This document shows, in pieces, positions 16,290 to 25,959 of a stretch of 64,000 nucleotides of DNA. The stretch comes from Neotamlana sargassicola (lineage in GTDB: Bacteria > Bacteroidota > Bacteroidia > Flavobacteriales > Flavobacteriaceae). Within the stretch, counting starts at the first letter, position 1. Each line of letters starts with the position of its first letter. Below the pieces are notes generated by a model. The model did not search any database and was not told the DNA's origin. It saw only the letters and a list, made by a program, of their open reading frames with translations. The DNA is taken from positions 1 to 64,000 of the forward strand of contig NZ_JAJAPX010000001.1 of assembly GCF_020523965.1 (NCBI RefSeq), given 5' to 3'. A program made the position numbers and the translations under genes.

Positions 16290-17045
16290 TTGAGCGATAA
16301 TTTAACACGATTAAACAAATATTTAAGTGAAGTTGGCTACTGCTCTAGGCGAGAAGCCGATAAACTTATTGATGCGGGCAGAGTAACTATAAACGGTGTC
16401 GTACCAGAAATGGGAACCAAATTTGCGCCCAACGACGTGGTTGCTGTTGATGGTGAAATTATTAAAAACACAAAAAAGAGTTTTGTTTATTTAGCTTTTA
16501 ATAAACCAGTTGGTATTGTTTGTACAACAGATACGAATATTGAAAAGGACAATATTATAGATTTTATAAATTATCACAAGCGTATTTTCCCCATTGGAAG
16601 ACTCGACAAGCCAAGTGAAGGTTTAATTTTATTAACCGATGATGGCGACATCGTAAACAAAATTCTTCGTGCTAGCAACAACCACGAAAAAGAATATATA
16701 GTTACAGTTGATAAGCCTATTTCGCAAACCTTTTTAGAGCGTATGCGCGGTGGTATTTTCTTGGAAGAATTAAAACAAACTACCAAAAAATGTAAGGTTG
16801 AAAAATTAAGCACTTACAAATTTAAAATTGTTTTAACCCAAGGTTTAAACCGCCAGATTAGACGCATGTGTAGCTATTTAAACTACGAAGTACAAACCTT
16901 AAAACGCGTTAGAATAATGAATATAACACTCGATATGCCCATTGGAAAATATCGAGAACTAACCAAAGAAGAGTTTATAAACTTAAATAAACTTTTAGAG
17001 CATTCTACAAAAACGTTTACTCCTAAAACAAGAAAAAGGAATTAA
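16290..17045 (+). CDS. rluF: 23S rRNA pseudouridine synthase (RluF type)
   Basis: 251 aa. An S4 RNA-binding domain (residues 5-55, TRLNKYLSEVGYCSRREADKLI) precedes the RsuA/RluB/E/F catalytic domain; the catalytic Asp106 is in GRLDKPSEGL. GLNRQIRRMC and LKRVRIMNITL close the family signature. Motif details favour RluF (23S U2604) over RluB. The start is TTG 16290, 3 bp after the hydrolase stop. A strong terminator overlaps its stop codon, ending the lipoprotein-cupin-hydrolase-rluF transcript. Confidence 0.88.
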   Translation: MSDNLTRLNKYLSEVGYCSRREADKLIDAGRVTINGVVPEMGTKFAPNDVVAVDGEIIKNTKKSFVYLAFNKPVGIVCTTDTNIEKDNIIDFINYHKRIFPIGRLDKPSEGLILLTDDGDIVNKILRASNNHEKEYIVTVDKPISQTFLERMRGGIFLEELKQTTKKCKVEKLSTYKFKIVLTQGLNRQIRRMCSYLNYEVQTLKRVRIMNITLDMPIGKYRELTKEEFINLNKLLEHSTKTFTPKTRKRN

Positions 17046-17065
17046 TAAAAATATTAATTCCTTTT
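17034..17065 (+). terminator. Rho-independent terminator overlapping the rluF stop
   Basis: A perfect 14-bp stem AAAAGGAATTAATA (17034-17047) and TATTAATTCCTTTT (17052-17065) with an AAAA loop; the rluF TAA lies inside the left arm. Confidence 0.8.
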
Positions 17066-17095
17066 CTATATTATATTCTTCTCTAAAAGCGTTTA

Positions 17096-17971
17096 CTATC
17101 CGTGACGCTCTCTAGCAAGTAGTGTGTTTTTTAATAGCATCGCAATCGTCATTGGCCCAACACCACCAGGAACAGGTGTAATGTAGCTAGCTTTTTTGCT
17201 AACGCTTTCAAAATGCACATCGCCTGCAAGTCTGTAACCATTCTTTTTGGTTTGGTCTGGTACACGCGTAATACCAACATCTATTACCACAACATCTTCT
17301 TTAACCATATCGCCAGTTAAAAACTCCGAAATACCAATGGCGGCCACAATAATATCGGCACCTAAGGTAATCTCTTTTAAGTTTTTAGAACGGCTATGAA
17401 CCACTGTTACTGTAGCATCTCCTGCCTTACGTTTCTGGCTCATTAAAATACTCATTGGGCGACCAACAATATGGCTGCGCCCCATAACAACAACATTTTT
17501 ACCCGATGTTTCTACTTGGTAACGCTCAAGTAATTCCATAATTCCATATGGTGTTGCAGGTAAAAAGGTTGGTAAATCTAAAGCCATACGGCCAACATTT
17601 GTAGGATGAAATCCATCAACATCTTTATCAGGATCTATGGCCATTAAAACTTTTTGCTCATCAATTTGATCAGGCAATGGTAATTGAACTATAAAACCAT
17701 CAATATCAGCATCTTTATTTAATTTATTGATGGTATCTAACAATTCTTCTTCAGAGGTATATTCGGGTAACTCAATAAGTGTTGATTTAAAACCTATTTT
17801 TTCACAGGCTTTTACTTTGGCGTTTACATAAGTCATACTAGCGCCATCACTTCCTACTAAAACTGCAGCTAAATGTGGTACTTTTTCTCCTTTAGAAATC
17901 ATTGCAGACACATGTTCTGCAATTTCATTTTTAATGTCGTTACTTACTTTTTTACCGTCTAAGATTGTCAT
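17096..17971 (-). CDS. folD: Bifunctional methylene-THF dehydrogenase / methenyl-THF cyclohydrolase
   Basis: 291 aa, the standard FolD length. It interconverts 5,10-methylene-THF and 10-formyl-THF in the cytosol. Motifs: [14 protein letters not shown] (catalytic Lys), [39 protein letters not shown] (Rossmann), GDVHFE and [14 protein letters not shown] near the end. ATG 17971 starts just inside a repeat-bearing gap. One-carbon genes metF and metH lie further along in the window but are not linked. Confidence 0.97.
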   Translation of the reverse strand: MTILDGKKVSNDIKNEIAEHVSAMISKGEKVPHLAAVLVGSDGASMTYVNAKVKACEKIGFKSTLIELPEYTSEEELLDTINKLNKDADIDGFIVQLPLPDQIDEQKVLMAIDPDKDVDGFHPTNVGRMALDLPTFLPATPYGIMELLERYQVETSGKNVVVMGRSHIVGRPMSILMSQKRKAGDATVTVVHSRSKNLKEITLGADIIVAAIGISEFLTGDMVKEDVVVIDVGITRVPDQTKKNGYRLAGDVHFESVSKKASYITPVPGGVGPMTIAMLLKNTLLARERHG

Positions 17972-18023
17972 AAATTTTCTCGCAAAGGCGCAAAAGACGC
18001 CAAATTTTATTTATTATTTTTTT

Positions 18024-18049
18024 ATGCTTCGACTGCGCTCAGCATGACA
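18024..18049 (+). repeat. Dispersed hairpin repeat, GACA-tailed family, loop type 1
   Basis: ATGCT (18024-18028) and AGCAT (18041-18045) flank the loop TCGACTGCGCTC and are followed by GACA. The same loop occurs at 57968-57993 with a different but self-complementary stem, and with one base change at 36562-36587. Immediately after lies the heptamer CTTCTAA three times in tandem (18050-18070). Confidence 0.75.
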
Positions 18050-18074
18050 CTTCTAACTTCTAACTTCTAACAAA

Positions 18075-19403
18075 TTAACGCATATTCTTCATCATTTGCA
18101 TCATCTTTTTGCCGCCACCACCTTGCATCATTTTCATCATCTTACTCATTTGGTTAAATTGTTTCAATAACTGATTAACCTCTTGAACAGATGTTCCAGA
18201 TCCTTTTGCAATACGCTTTTTTCTACTAGCATTTAATACTGAAGGTGTTGAGCGTTCGCCTGGAGTCATAGAATGTATAATAGCTTCAATACCTTTAAAC
18301 GCATCGTCATCTATATCTACATCTTTAAGCATTTTTCCAGCTCCAGGTATCATGCCCATAAGGTCTTTCATGTTACCCATTTTTTTAATTTGCTGAATCT
18401 GACTTAAAAAATCATCGAAACCAAATTGATTTTTAGCAATTTTCTTTTGAAGTTTTCTTGCTTCTTGTTCATCAAACTGCTCTTGAGCTCTTTCTACAAG
18501 TGATACAACATCACCCATACCCAAAATACGATCGGCCATACGCGATGGATAGAAAACATCTATCGCCTCCATTTTTTCACCTGTACCAATAAATTTAATC
18601 GGTTTATTTACTACAGATTTTATAGAAATTGCTGCACCACCACGAGTATCACCATCTAACTTGGTAAGAATAACACCGTCGAAATTCAATACATCGTTAA
18701 AGGCCTTAGCTGTATTAACAGCATCTTGCCCTGTCATAGAATCTACAACAAACAGGGTTTCTTGAGGTTGAATAGCTTTATGAATATTCGATATTTCGGT
18801 CATCATTGCTTCGTCTACAGCTAAACGACCAGCGGTATCTATAATTACAACATTATTTCCGTTTGATTTTGCATGTGCAATTGCCGCTTGCGAAATAGCC
18901 ACCGGATCGTTATTTCCTCTATCGCTAAAAACCTCTACACCTATTTGCTCTCCAACAACATGCAACTGATCGATCGCCGCAGGACGATATACATCACAAG
19001 CTACTAATAGTGGTTTTTTTGTTTTTTTATTTTTTAAATAATTAGCAAGCTTACCAGAAAAAGTGGTTTTACCCGAACCTTGTAAACCCGACATTAAAAT
19101 TACGCTTGGTGCTCCCGATAAATTAATACCTTCTGCATCGCCACCCATAAGTTCGGTTAACTCATCTTTTACAATTTTCACCATTAATTGCCCTGGTTGT
19201 AACGTAGTTAATACGTTTTGCCCAAGTGCTTTTTCTTTAACAGTATTAGTAAATTGTTTAGCTATTTTAAAGTTAACATCGGCATCAAGTAAGGCACGTC
19301 TAACTTCCTTTAAAGTCTCTGCTACATTAACCTCTGTTATACTTCCATGCCCTTTTAATACGTGTAAGGCTTTATCTAATTTATCGCTTAAATTATTAAA
19401 CAT
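18075..19403 (-). CDS. ffh: Signal recognition particle protein Ffh
   Basis: 442 aa. This GTPase of the signal recognition particle binds signal peptides and the SRP RNA to deliver nascent membrane proteins to FtsY. N-domain helices precede G1 GLQGSGKTT (106-114), then DVYRPAAIDQL, DTAGRL, TKLDGD and the methionine-rich M domain with a C-terminal MSKMMKMMQGGGGKKMMQMM tail. Full length and complete. Confidence 0.97.
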   Translation of the reverse strand: MFNNLSDKLDKALHVLKGHGSITEVNVAETLKEVRRALLDADVNFKIAKQFTNTVKEKALGQNVLTTLQPGQLMVKIVKDELTELMGGDAEGINLSGAPSVILMSGLQGSGKTTFSGKLANYLKNKKTKKPLLVACDVYRPAAIDQLHVVGEQIGVEVFSDRGNNDPVAISQAAIAHAKSNGNNVVIIDTAGRLAVDEAMMTEISNIHKAIQPQETLFVVDSMTGQDAVNTAKAFNDVLNFDGVILTKLDGDTRGGAAISIKSVVNKPIKFIGTGEKMEAIDVFYPSRMADRILGMGDVVSLVERAQEQFDEQEARKLQKKIAKNQFGFDDFLSQIQQIKKMGNMKDLMGMIPGAGKMLKDVDIDDDAFKGIEAIIHSMTPGERSTPSVLNASRKKRIAKGSGTSVQEVNQLLKQFNQMSKMMKMMQGGGGKKMMQMMKNMR

Positions 19404-19712
19404 AATGCTCTTTAAATTTTAAGAACTGCAAATTTAGTAATTTGATGTTTAATTTTTGATATTTCATCCCATAAAGTGAGCAAAAAGAATTGTTTTAAAC
19501 TTTATACATTATTCTAAATCTGCCTCTAATTAATCGACCATTTAACACTTTTTTAAAAAAAATCAACTTTTATTGTTCTAGTGACATCTATTTATATATC
19601 ATAGACGTATATTTAAACAATTAATCCTCCCTTGATATATTTCACAAAATATAAACTTTATTGCTGTATATTTTTTAAAGCCTTGTAATAACCTAACCGA
19701 AAATTATTTTTT
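19404..19712. other. Intergenic region between divergent ffh and DUF1800 operon
   Basis: 309 bp, very AT-rich. On the minus strand TAAATTTG (19429-19436) is a good -7 box for ffh, 25 nt from its ATG. No repeat, hairpin or small ORF with convincing coding character was found in the rest; it presumably holds the promoter of the DUF1800 operon. Confidence 0.5.
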
Positions 19713-21353
19713 ATGGCGTCACTCAATCCGCTTACAAGTAATTTAGACCAACGAAAAGCTAAGCACTTACTACGAAGAGCAACTTTTAACTTTTCGAAAA
19801 ACCAATTAGATAGTTTTATCGGCACAACCGCTCTCAATGCTGTAAACACCTTATTCACCCCAACAACTAATACCTTAGCAGAACCTTACGACCCGCTTCC
19901 TGCAGATGCACCAGATGGTTTTTGGACATCGGCAACTGCATTACCAAATTCTTTTGATAATCAACCCAGAAAGCGCGCTATAGTAACAGGATGGTGGTGG
20001 TATAATGCCATGAACGAAACAAGTTTAAAACACAAATTATCGTTTTTTCTGCACACCTGTTTTACCGTTGCCAAAGACGATGGCGCAGGAGCCGCAACGT
20101 ATTATTATGACTATTTACGGTTACTTGATTTTTATGCTTTTGGTAGTATAAAAACTTTAGCTAAAAAAATGACTCTAGATAACGCAATGCTAGAGTATTT
20201 AGATAATACTAGAAACAACAAAAACAACCCTAACGAAAATTACGCCAGAGAGTTTTTCGAATTATTTACAATTTTAGAAGGAGAACAAATAGGCGCAGGA
20301 AATTATACTAACTACACAGAAACAGATATACAACAAGCCGCAAAAGTACTTTCTGGTTATAAAAAACAAGAAGATAGGAGTATTATTGATGCTGAAACAG
20401 GCCTACCAACAGGCTATATAAATGAAGAACTCCACGATACCGATAATAAAACTTTTAGCGCTGCTTTTGGAGGCGCAACCATTACAGGCAGAGAAACACC
20501 TACTGATATTCTAGATGAATTAAGCGATTTTGTAGATATGGTTTTTTCGCAAGAAGAAACAGCTAAAGCATACTGCCGAAAATTATATAGATATTTTGTT
20601 AAGAGTAATTGGGATGAAGAAGTTGAAACCGATATTATTACTCCTCTAGCTCAAGAACTTATAAGTAACGACTACAATATTGAGCCCGTTGTAAAAACCT
20701 TATTATGTAGCCAACACTTTTATGATGCAGATGACACAGATGCTTCAGATGAAATTATTGGTAGCATTATAAAAAACCCTATGCAACACCTCTCTGAAAT
20801 GTGCGCGATGTTTAATGTTACTTACCCTGACCCAAATACCGATACCTTAAATTTTTATAACACGTTTTTTTACAGATTTATACACAATGCCTATTTTTCG
20901 TATGCCGGTATGGGATTTTTTAGTCCAGAAGAAGTTGCTGGATATCCTGCTTATTACCAAGAACCACTTTACGACAGAAACTGGTTTTCATCTAACACAA
21001 TTATAGGCAGATACAGACTCGTGGAAAGCTTCATTGCTGGAGAAAACACCATTAGCAATGGTGATACTTATGCGCTACTCGATACCGTAAAATTTGTTGA
21101 AGATAATATTGCAAACGCTTCAGATCCGGTTTTACTCGTTACCGAAATTGCCGATTTATTATACCCTGAAGCTATAGACGAAGACAGAACAAACTACTTT
21201 AAAAGTTTTTTAGTAGAAGAAGGCTTTCCTGACTATTATTGGACAGGCACCTGGAACAACTACTTAAGTTCCAACGACAATGTAACCGTAAAAATACGCC
21301 TCGACGCCTTAATTACAGCTATGGTTAATGCTGCCGAATTTCAATTAATGTAA
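19713..21353 (+). CDS. DUF1800-family protein
   Basis: 546 aa. It matches DUF1800 at both ends: KAKHLLRRATFNFSK near the N-terminus, RKRAIVTGWWWYNAM, LKHKLSFFLHTCFTV, NENYAREFFELFTI and YCRKLYRYFV. No signal peptide is obvious. Function is unknown, but DUF1800 genes regularly precede a DUF1501 gene in Bacteroidota and Planctomycetota, as here with a 3-bp gap. First gene of a three-gene operon with an exported DUF1501 protein and a lipoprotein. Confidence 0.9.
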   Translation: MASLNPLTSNLDQRKAKHLLRRATFNFSKNQLDSFIGTTALNAVNTLFTPTTNTLAEPYDPLPADAPDGFWTSATALPNSFDNQPRKRAIVTGWWWYNAMNETSLKHKLSFFLHTCFTVAKDDGAGAATYYYDYLRLLDFYAFGSIKTLAKKMTLDNAMLEYLDNTRNNKNNPNENYAREFFELFTILEGEQIGAGNYTNYTETDIQQAAKVLSGYKKQEDRSIIDAETGLPTGYINEELHDTDNKTFSAAFGGATITGRETPTDILDELSDFVDMVFSQEETAKAYCRKLYRYFVKSNWDEEVETDIITPLAQELISNDYNIEPVVKTLLCSQHFYDADDTDASDEIIGSIIKNPMQHLSEMCAMFNVTYPDPNTDTLNFYNTFFYRFIHNAYFSYAGMGFFSPEEVAGYPAYYQEPLYDRNWFSSNTIIGRYRLVESFIAGENTISNGDTYALLDTVKFVEDNIANASDPVLLVTEIADLLYPEAIDEDRTNYFKSFLVEEGFPDYYWTGTWNNYLSSNDNVTVKIRLDALITAMVNAAEFQLM

Positions 21354-21356
21354 ACT

Positions 21357-22985
21357 ATGAACAGACGTAACTTTATAAAACTTTCGGCAACTGCTTCTGT
21401 TATGGGCTTAACACCTATACAGCTTCAAGCCGCTTTAAAAACGTTTACTCCTTATTTAGAATGTCCCGATATTTCTAACCGTAAACTTATTTTAATAAAC
21501 TTAGCAGGTGGTAACGATGGCCTAAACACTGTTGTTCCTTTAAATCAATATGATCTTTACAGCAACTTACGCCCCACTATAAAAGTACCTATTTCTGGAA
21601 GCAACAAATACTTAACACTAGATAGCACTTTGCCAGACAACCAACAAATTGGACTTAACCCCGCTTTAACCGGCATGAAAAGCTTATACGATAAAGGTTG
21701 GCTTCGTGTTTTACAATCGGTTGGCTATCCTTCGCAAAATCGCGGACATTTCACTTCAACCGATTTATATTTATCAGGAAACGACGGTAATAGCTTATTA
21801 AACGGTGCAGAAACAGGCTGGATGGGACGTTTCATGGAACTATATTATTCCGATTTAATTGTAGAATCATATCCGTTAGGCATTCAAATAGGCTCAAACA
21901 ATACATCTTTAGGATTTCATGGAGAAGAAGCTCATGGCTTATCAATAAATTTAACACGACAAGATACCGCAGGTTTTTATTCTGTTTTAAATGGTTTAGC
22001 AGGCGAGCCACCGTTAAATTTTCCAGATTCAGATTATGGCGATCAACTTCGCTTTTTAACAGATACAGATTCTTTAACCAACACATACGCCCAGTATATT
22101 TCTGCCGCTTTTGAAAAAGGTGAAAACACCGTAACATACCCAGATACCGATTTATCAAATCAACTAAAAACTGTAGCTCGCTTAATTAGTGGCGATTTAG
22201 GTACTAAAATTTACTTAGTTCGTATTTCTGGTTTTGATACGCACGACGCTCAAGTTGAAGACCTTGGCGGCGTTAATGGCTCACATTACAACTTATTATC
22301 TAATTTATCTGAAAGTGTTGAAGCCTTTATTACAGATTTAGATCGACAAAACCTATCGGAAGATGTAGTTGGTTTAACTTTCTCAGAATTTGGAAGGAAA
22401 GCTAAAGAAAACGGCAACATGGGAACCGACCATGGTGAAATTGCCCCCATGTTTGTTTTTGGTAAAGCTGTTAAAGGCGGCGTATCTGGTGAAAACCCAG
22501 ATTTAACCGAAGCTACTAGCTACAATAACTACCAATTAAAAACCGTACAATTCGATTATAGACAAACGTTTGCTACGCTACTTCAAAATTTTATTGGGGC
22601 AGATAATTCCATAATTGATGCCACATTTTTTAATCATACACTTAACGAAAGCTTCAATAATTTAAAAGTAGAAAACTTAATAAAAAGTGCCTACGATGTT
22701 ACAACAGGCTGTGTTCCTATAACCAACAATCCTTTAGGAGAAGATAAACTATGGTTGGTTTACCCAAACCCTTTCAGATCCACCGTTAATATTTCTGGCG
22801 TTAATGTGGTAGAAAGCATTTCATATAGAATTTATAGCGCCTCTGGTGTGCTATTAATTGAAAGTACTGATTTGGTAGACGAAGGTAAAGTTACCTTAAA
22901 CCTTTCTCAATTTAGTAATGGTGTTTATTTTTTCGTTATTCTTTATGGTGATAAAAAAGAGGTTCATAAAATTATAAAATCGTAA
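21357..22985 (+). CDS. DUF1501 protein with Tat-like signal and T9SS sorting domain
   Basis: 542 aa. The N-terminus MNRRNFIKLSATAS has a twin-arginine-like motif followed by a hydrophobic segment. The DUF1501 (sulfatase-like fold) domain spans about 35-440 with NLAGGNDGLNTVVPL, NRGHFTSTDLY, ISGFDTHDAQ, TFSEFGRKAKENGNMGTDHGE. Residues about 465-542 form a Por/T9SS type A sorting domain (VYPNPFRSTVNISG, LNLSQFSNGVYFFVI, KIIKS end). Tat export followed by T9SS surface delivery is inferred. Enzymatic activity is unknown. Start overlaps nothing; 3 bp after DUF1800. Confidence 0.9.
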   Translation: MNRRNFIKLSATASVMGLTPIQLQAALKTFTPYLECPDISNRKLILINLAGGNDGLNTVVPLNQYDLYSNLRPTIKVPISGSNKYLTLDSTLPDNQQIGLNPALTGMKSLYDKGWLRVLQSVGYPSQNRGHFTSTDLYLSGNDGNSLLNGAETGWMGRFMELYYSDLIVESYPLGIQIGSNNTSLGFHGEEAHGLSINLTRQDTAGFYSVLNGLAGEPPLNFPDSDYGDQLRFLTDTDSLTNTYAQYISAAFEKGENTVTYPDTDLSNQLKTVARLISGDLGTKIYLVRISGFDTHDAQVEDLGGVNGSHYNLLSNLSESVEAFITDLDRQNLSEDVVGLTFSEFGRKAKENGNMGTDHGEIAPMFVFGKAVKGGVSGENPDLTEATSYNNYQLKTVQFDYRQTFATLLQNFIGADNSIIDATFFNHTLNESFNNLKVENLIKSAYDVTTGCVPITNNPLGEDKLWLVYPNPFRSTVNISGVNVVESISYRIYSASGVLLIESTDLVDEGKVTLNLSQFSNGVYFFVILYGDKKEVHKIIKS

Positions 22986-22987
22986 AT

Positions 22988-23749
22988 ATGGTCGGCACAA
23001 AAATTTTAAGACGTCTTTTTGTAGCATTTTTACTGGGCTACTGCCTAATTTCCTGTAATCGCAACAAGCCTGTTTACAATATTGATAGAACGCCCACCGA
23101 ACCTGTAACGTACAAATGGTGGATTTTGACTCATAAAAACTATCAAAAACCAGGTATTTATTTATATGATGAAGAAACCGGTTTAATAGAATTAGAAATT
23201 AGCTTACCAGACGATTTACAATCTCCACACGCTCTTGCTTTTGACGGAGAATATTTATGGGTTGGCGGCAACGGAGAAAACGAATCGATGTACCAAATAA
23301 ATCCTGAAACTGGCGAAGTGGTTAACACAATTTCTAATATTATTACTGAAGGTATTGCAGTAAAAGATGATTACATTTATTACTCTAACCTAAACACCAT
23401 TAATATTATTACAAAAAATGGAAGTTTTGTTGACGCGTTTGAAACAGAAAACACAGCATTAAATATTTCTGATATTACCATTTTCGAAAACAACCTATAT
23501 TATTTACGTTATTCTGAAACTGACCCCGTTATAAAATTAAATTTAAACACATATTCTGAAACTCCAATAACTGGCTTAACCACCTCTGGAACGTATTGCT
23601 TAACCTATTTCGATTATGAACTAATTACTGTATCTGCCCTAAACGAAATAAACCATAATAGCATACAAAACGGCGATTTACTTAGCAGTTCCCCAACTAA
23701 TTTTGAAGGTTGGATAACTGCGATAACACCTCATTTTACAGTAGAATAA
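22988..23749 (+). CDS. Putative lipoprotein with beta-propeller-like repeats
   Basis: 253 aa. The lipobox LISC places the lipidated Cys near residue 23. The mature part has repeated strands resembling NHL/SMP-30-type propeller blades: HALAFDGEYLWVGGNGEN, MYQINPETGEVVNTI, ITEGIAVKDDYIYYSN. No catalytic residues are evident. It starts 2 bp after the DUF1501 stop, so it belongs to the same operon and may act as a surface or periplasmic partner. Confidence 0.7.
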   Translation: MVGTKILRRLFVAFLLGYCLISCNRNKPVYNIDRTPTEPVTYKWWILTHKNYQKPGIYLYDEETGLIELEISLPDDLQSPHALAFDGEYLWVGGNGENESMYQINPETGEVVNTISNIITEGIAVKDDYIYYSNLNTINIITKNGSFVDAFETENTALNISDITIFENNLYYLRYSETDPVIKLNLNTYSETPITGLTTSGTYCLTYFDYELITVSALNEINHNSIQNGDLLSSSPTNFEGWITAITPHFTVE

Positions 23750-23763
23750 ACCTAAATTAGAAG

Positions 23764-25545
23764 TTACATGCGCTCTGGCACATTAATTCCTAATAAGCCA
23801 AAGGCGTTTTTTATAGTATTTGCCACAACTTGAGATAGCTGTACTCTAAATACTTTTTCTTGCTCATTATCGGCACCAAGAATTGATACATTTTGATAAA
23901 ATGAATTAAACTCTTTCACCAAATCGTAGGTATAATTTGCAACCAATGCTGGACTATGATTTTGCGCTGCATTTTGCACTACTTCTGGAAATAATTGTAT
24001 TTGCTTTAAAAGCTCTTTTTCTTTTGAATGCAAAGCAATAGAATATTCTACATCTTTTGATTCCTTTAAATCAGCTTTTCGCAAAATAGATTGAATTCTT
24101 GCGTAAGTATATTGAATAAAAGGCCCTGTGTTTCCTTGAAAATCGATAGACTCTTTTGGATCGAATAATATGCGTTTTTTAGGATCAACTTTTAATATGT
24201 AATATTTTAAAGCACCTAAACCAATAGTTTTATAAAGTGCTTTTTTCTCAGCTTCAGAATAACCATCTAGCTTCCCTAACTCTTCCGAAATTTCTTCGGC
24301 CGTAGTTGCCATATCAACAATTAAATCATCTGCATCAACAACAGTACCTTCGCGACTTTTCATTTTTCCGCTAGGTAAATCTACCATTCCGTAACTTAAA
24401 TGATATAAATTTTCGGCCCAATCGAACCCTAATTTCTTCAGAATTAAAAATAACACTTGAAAATGATAATCTTGCTCGTTACCAACTGTGTAAACCATAC
24501 CGCCAACATCTGGATAATCCTTTACACGTTGTATAGCCGTACCAATATCTTGGGTCATGTAAACAGCAGTGCCATCGGCTCGCTGTACAATTTTTTCGTC
24601 TAAACCATCTTCTGTTAAATCGCACCAAACAGAACCGTCTTCTTTTTTATAAAAAACACCTGTTTTTAAACCTTCGGCAACAAACTCTTTTCCTAATAAA
24701 TAGGTGTTGCTTTCGTAATAAAGCGTATCGAAATCTACACCTAAATTATTATATGTTTGGTTAAACCCGTCGTATACCCAATTGTTCATTTTATGCCAAA
24801 GCGCCACTACTTCATCATCTCCTGCTTCCCATTTACGAAGCATATCTTGAGCTTCTAATAAAATTGGAGCTGTTGCTTTTGCTTCCTTTTCATCTATTCC
24901 AGAATTAATAAGGTTTTGTATTTCCTTTTTGTATTCTTGGTCGAACTTAACATAATAATTACCAACTAACTTATCGCCTTTTAAGCCTGTACTTTCTGGT
25001 GTTTCGTTGTTTCCAAAACGTTTCCAAGCCAACATACTTTTACAAATATGTATACCACGGTCGTTTATAATTTGGGTTTTATAAACTTTTTTACCCGAAG
25101 CCTTTAAAATTTCGGCAACACTGTAACCTAATAAGTTGTTTCGAATGTGCCCTAAATGCAATGGTTTATTTGTGTTTGGTGAAGAATACTCTACCATAAC
25201 AGCTTTTTCATTAGCCGCAGGAGAAACAAACCCAAATTGAGTTTCGTCTTTTATTTTATTGAAAAAATCGATGTAATAACTTTCGTTTATTTCAATATTT
25301 AAAAACCCTTTTACAACATTGTATGCCTTTACATCATTAGCATTTTCTACTAAATAATCACCAATTGTTTCACCAATTTGTACTGGATTTCCTTTAACAA
25401 AACGTAACATAGGAAAAACTACAACAGTAATATCTCCAGCAAATTCTTTTCTGGTCGCTTGAAATTCTACAGTTTCAATATCAACGTCGTATTTAGCTTT
25501 TACAGCTTCTTTTACAAAATTTGTTAAGGTATTTTGAAGACTCAT
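23764..25545 (-). CDS. argS: Arginyl-tRNA synthetase
   Basis: 593 aa. Class I synthetase: N-terminal Add-1 domain (1-110), HIGH-type motif PLHLGHIRNN after VEYSSPNTNK, a KMSKS-like KMKSREGT, and a C-terminal DALR anticodon-binding domain ending in LLGINVPERM, which is the usual terminus. Complete. A minus-strand TATATTTG at 25567-25574 lies 21 nt before the start and is a likely -7 box. Confidence 0.97.
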   Translation of the reverse strand: MSLQNTLTNFVKEAVKAKYDVDIETVEFQATRKEFAGDITVVVFPMLRFVKGNPVQIGETIGDYLVENANDVKAYNVVKGFLNIEINESYYIDFFNKIKDETQFGFVSPAANEKAVMVEYSSPNTNKPLHLGHIRNNLLGYSVAEILKASGKKVYKTQIINDRGIHICKSMLAWKRFGNNETPESTGLKGDKLVGNYYVKFDQEYKKEIQNLINSGIDEKEAKATAPILLEAQDMLRKWEAGDDEVVALWHKMNNWVYDGFNQTYNNLGVDFDTLYYESNTYLLGKEFVAEGLKTGVFYKKEDGSVWCDLTEDGLDEKIVQRADGTAVYMTQDIGTAIQRVKDYPDVGGMVYTVGNEQDYHFQVLFLILKKLGFDWAENLYHLSYGMVDLPSGKMKSREGTVVDADDLIVDMATTAEEISEELGKLDGYSEAEKKALYKTIGLGALKYYILKVDPKKRILFDPKESIDFQGNTGPFIQYTYARIQSILRKADLKESKDVEYSIALHSKEKELLKQIQLFPEVVQNAAQNHSPALVANYTYDLVKEFNSFYQNVSILGADNEQEKVFRVQLSQVVANTIKNAFGLLGINVPERM

Positions 25546-25959
25546 TGCAAAGTGTTTTTAAGCTCGCAAATATAGTAAGTTTTTGTTGTTTTTGTTTAAC
25601 ACAATTAAGAAGATTGAAGCACGTTATAAATGCAAGGTATTTAGCACAAAATAACATTTGTTAATGATTTCGCATAAATTTTAAATAATCATTACAAATA
25701 ACATCAATTTACTCATTTTCAGGCTACGAATTAAAAGCTTCACTTTGTCGATGCTATTCGTCTAATTTATTAGCGTTAAAACGTAGAAATTAGAATTGAA
25801 CATAGCAATTTTCATTTTTTTGTCTTGTAATGCTATTATTAAATTCGCTATAAAGCGGCAAACTATTAACCTAGTATAATTTACAACCTTTACGCATTTA
25901 AAAGTCCCTCAAACTTAAATGCCATTTACAAAGTTGCGTAAAATGTAATGGAATAATTT
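25546..25959. other. Intergenic region between divergent argS and TPR histidine kinase
   Basis: 414 bp, AT-rich. Apart from the argS -7 box (25567-25574) I found no ORF above a dozen codons with coding character, no strong hairpin and no copy of the repeat families seen elsewhere in the window. Confidence 0.5.
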
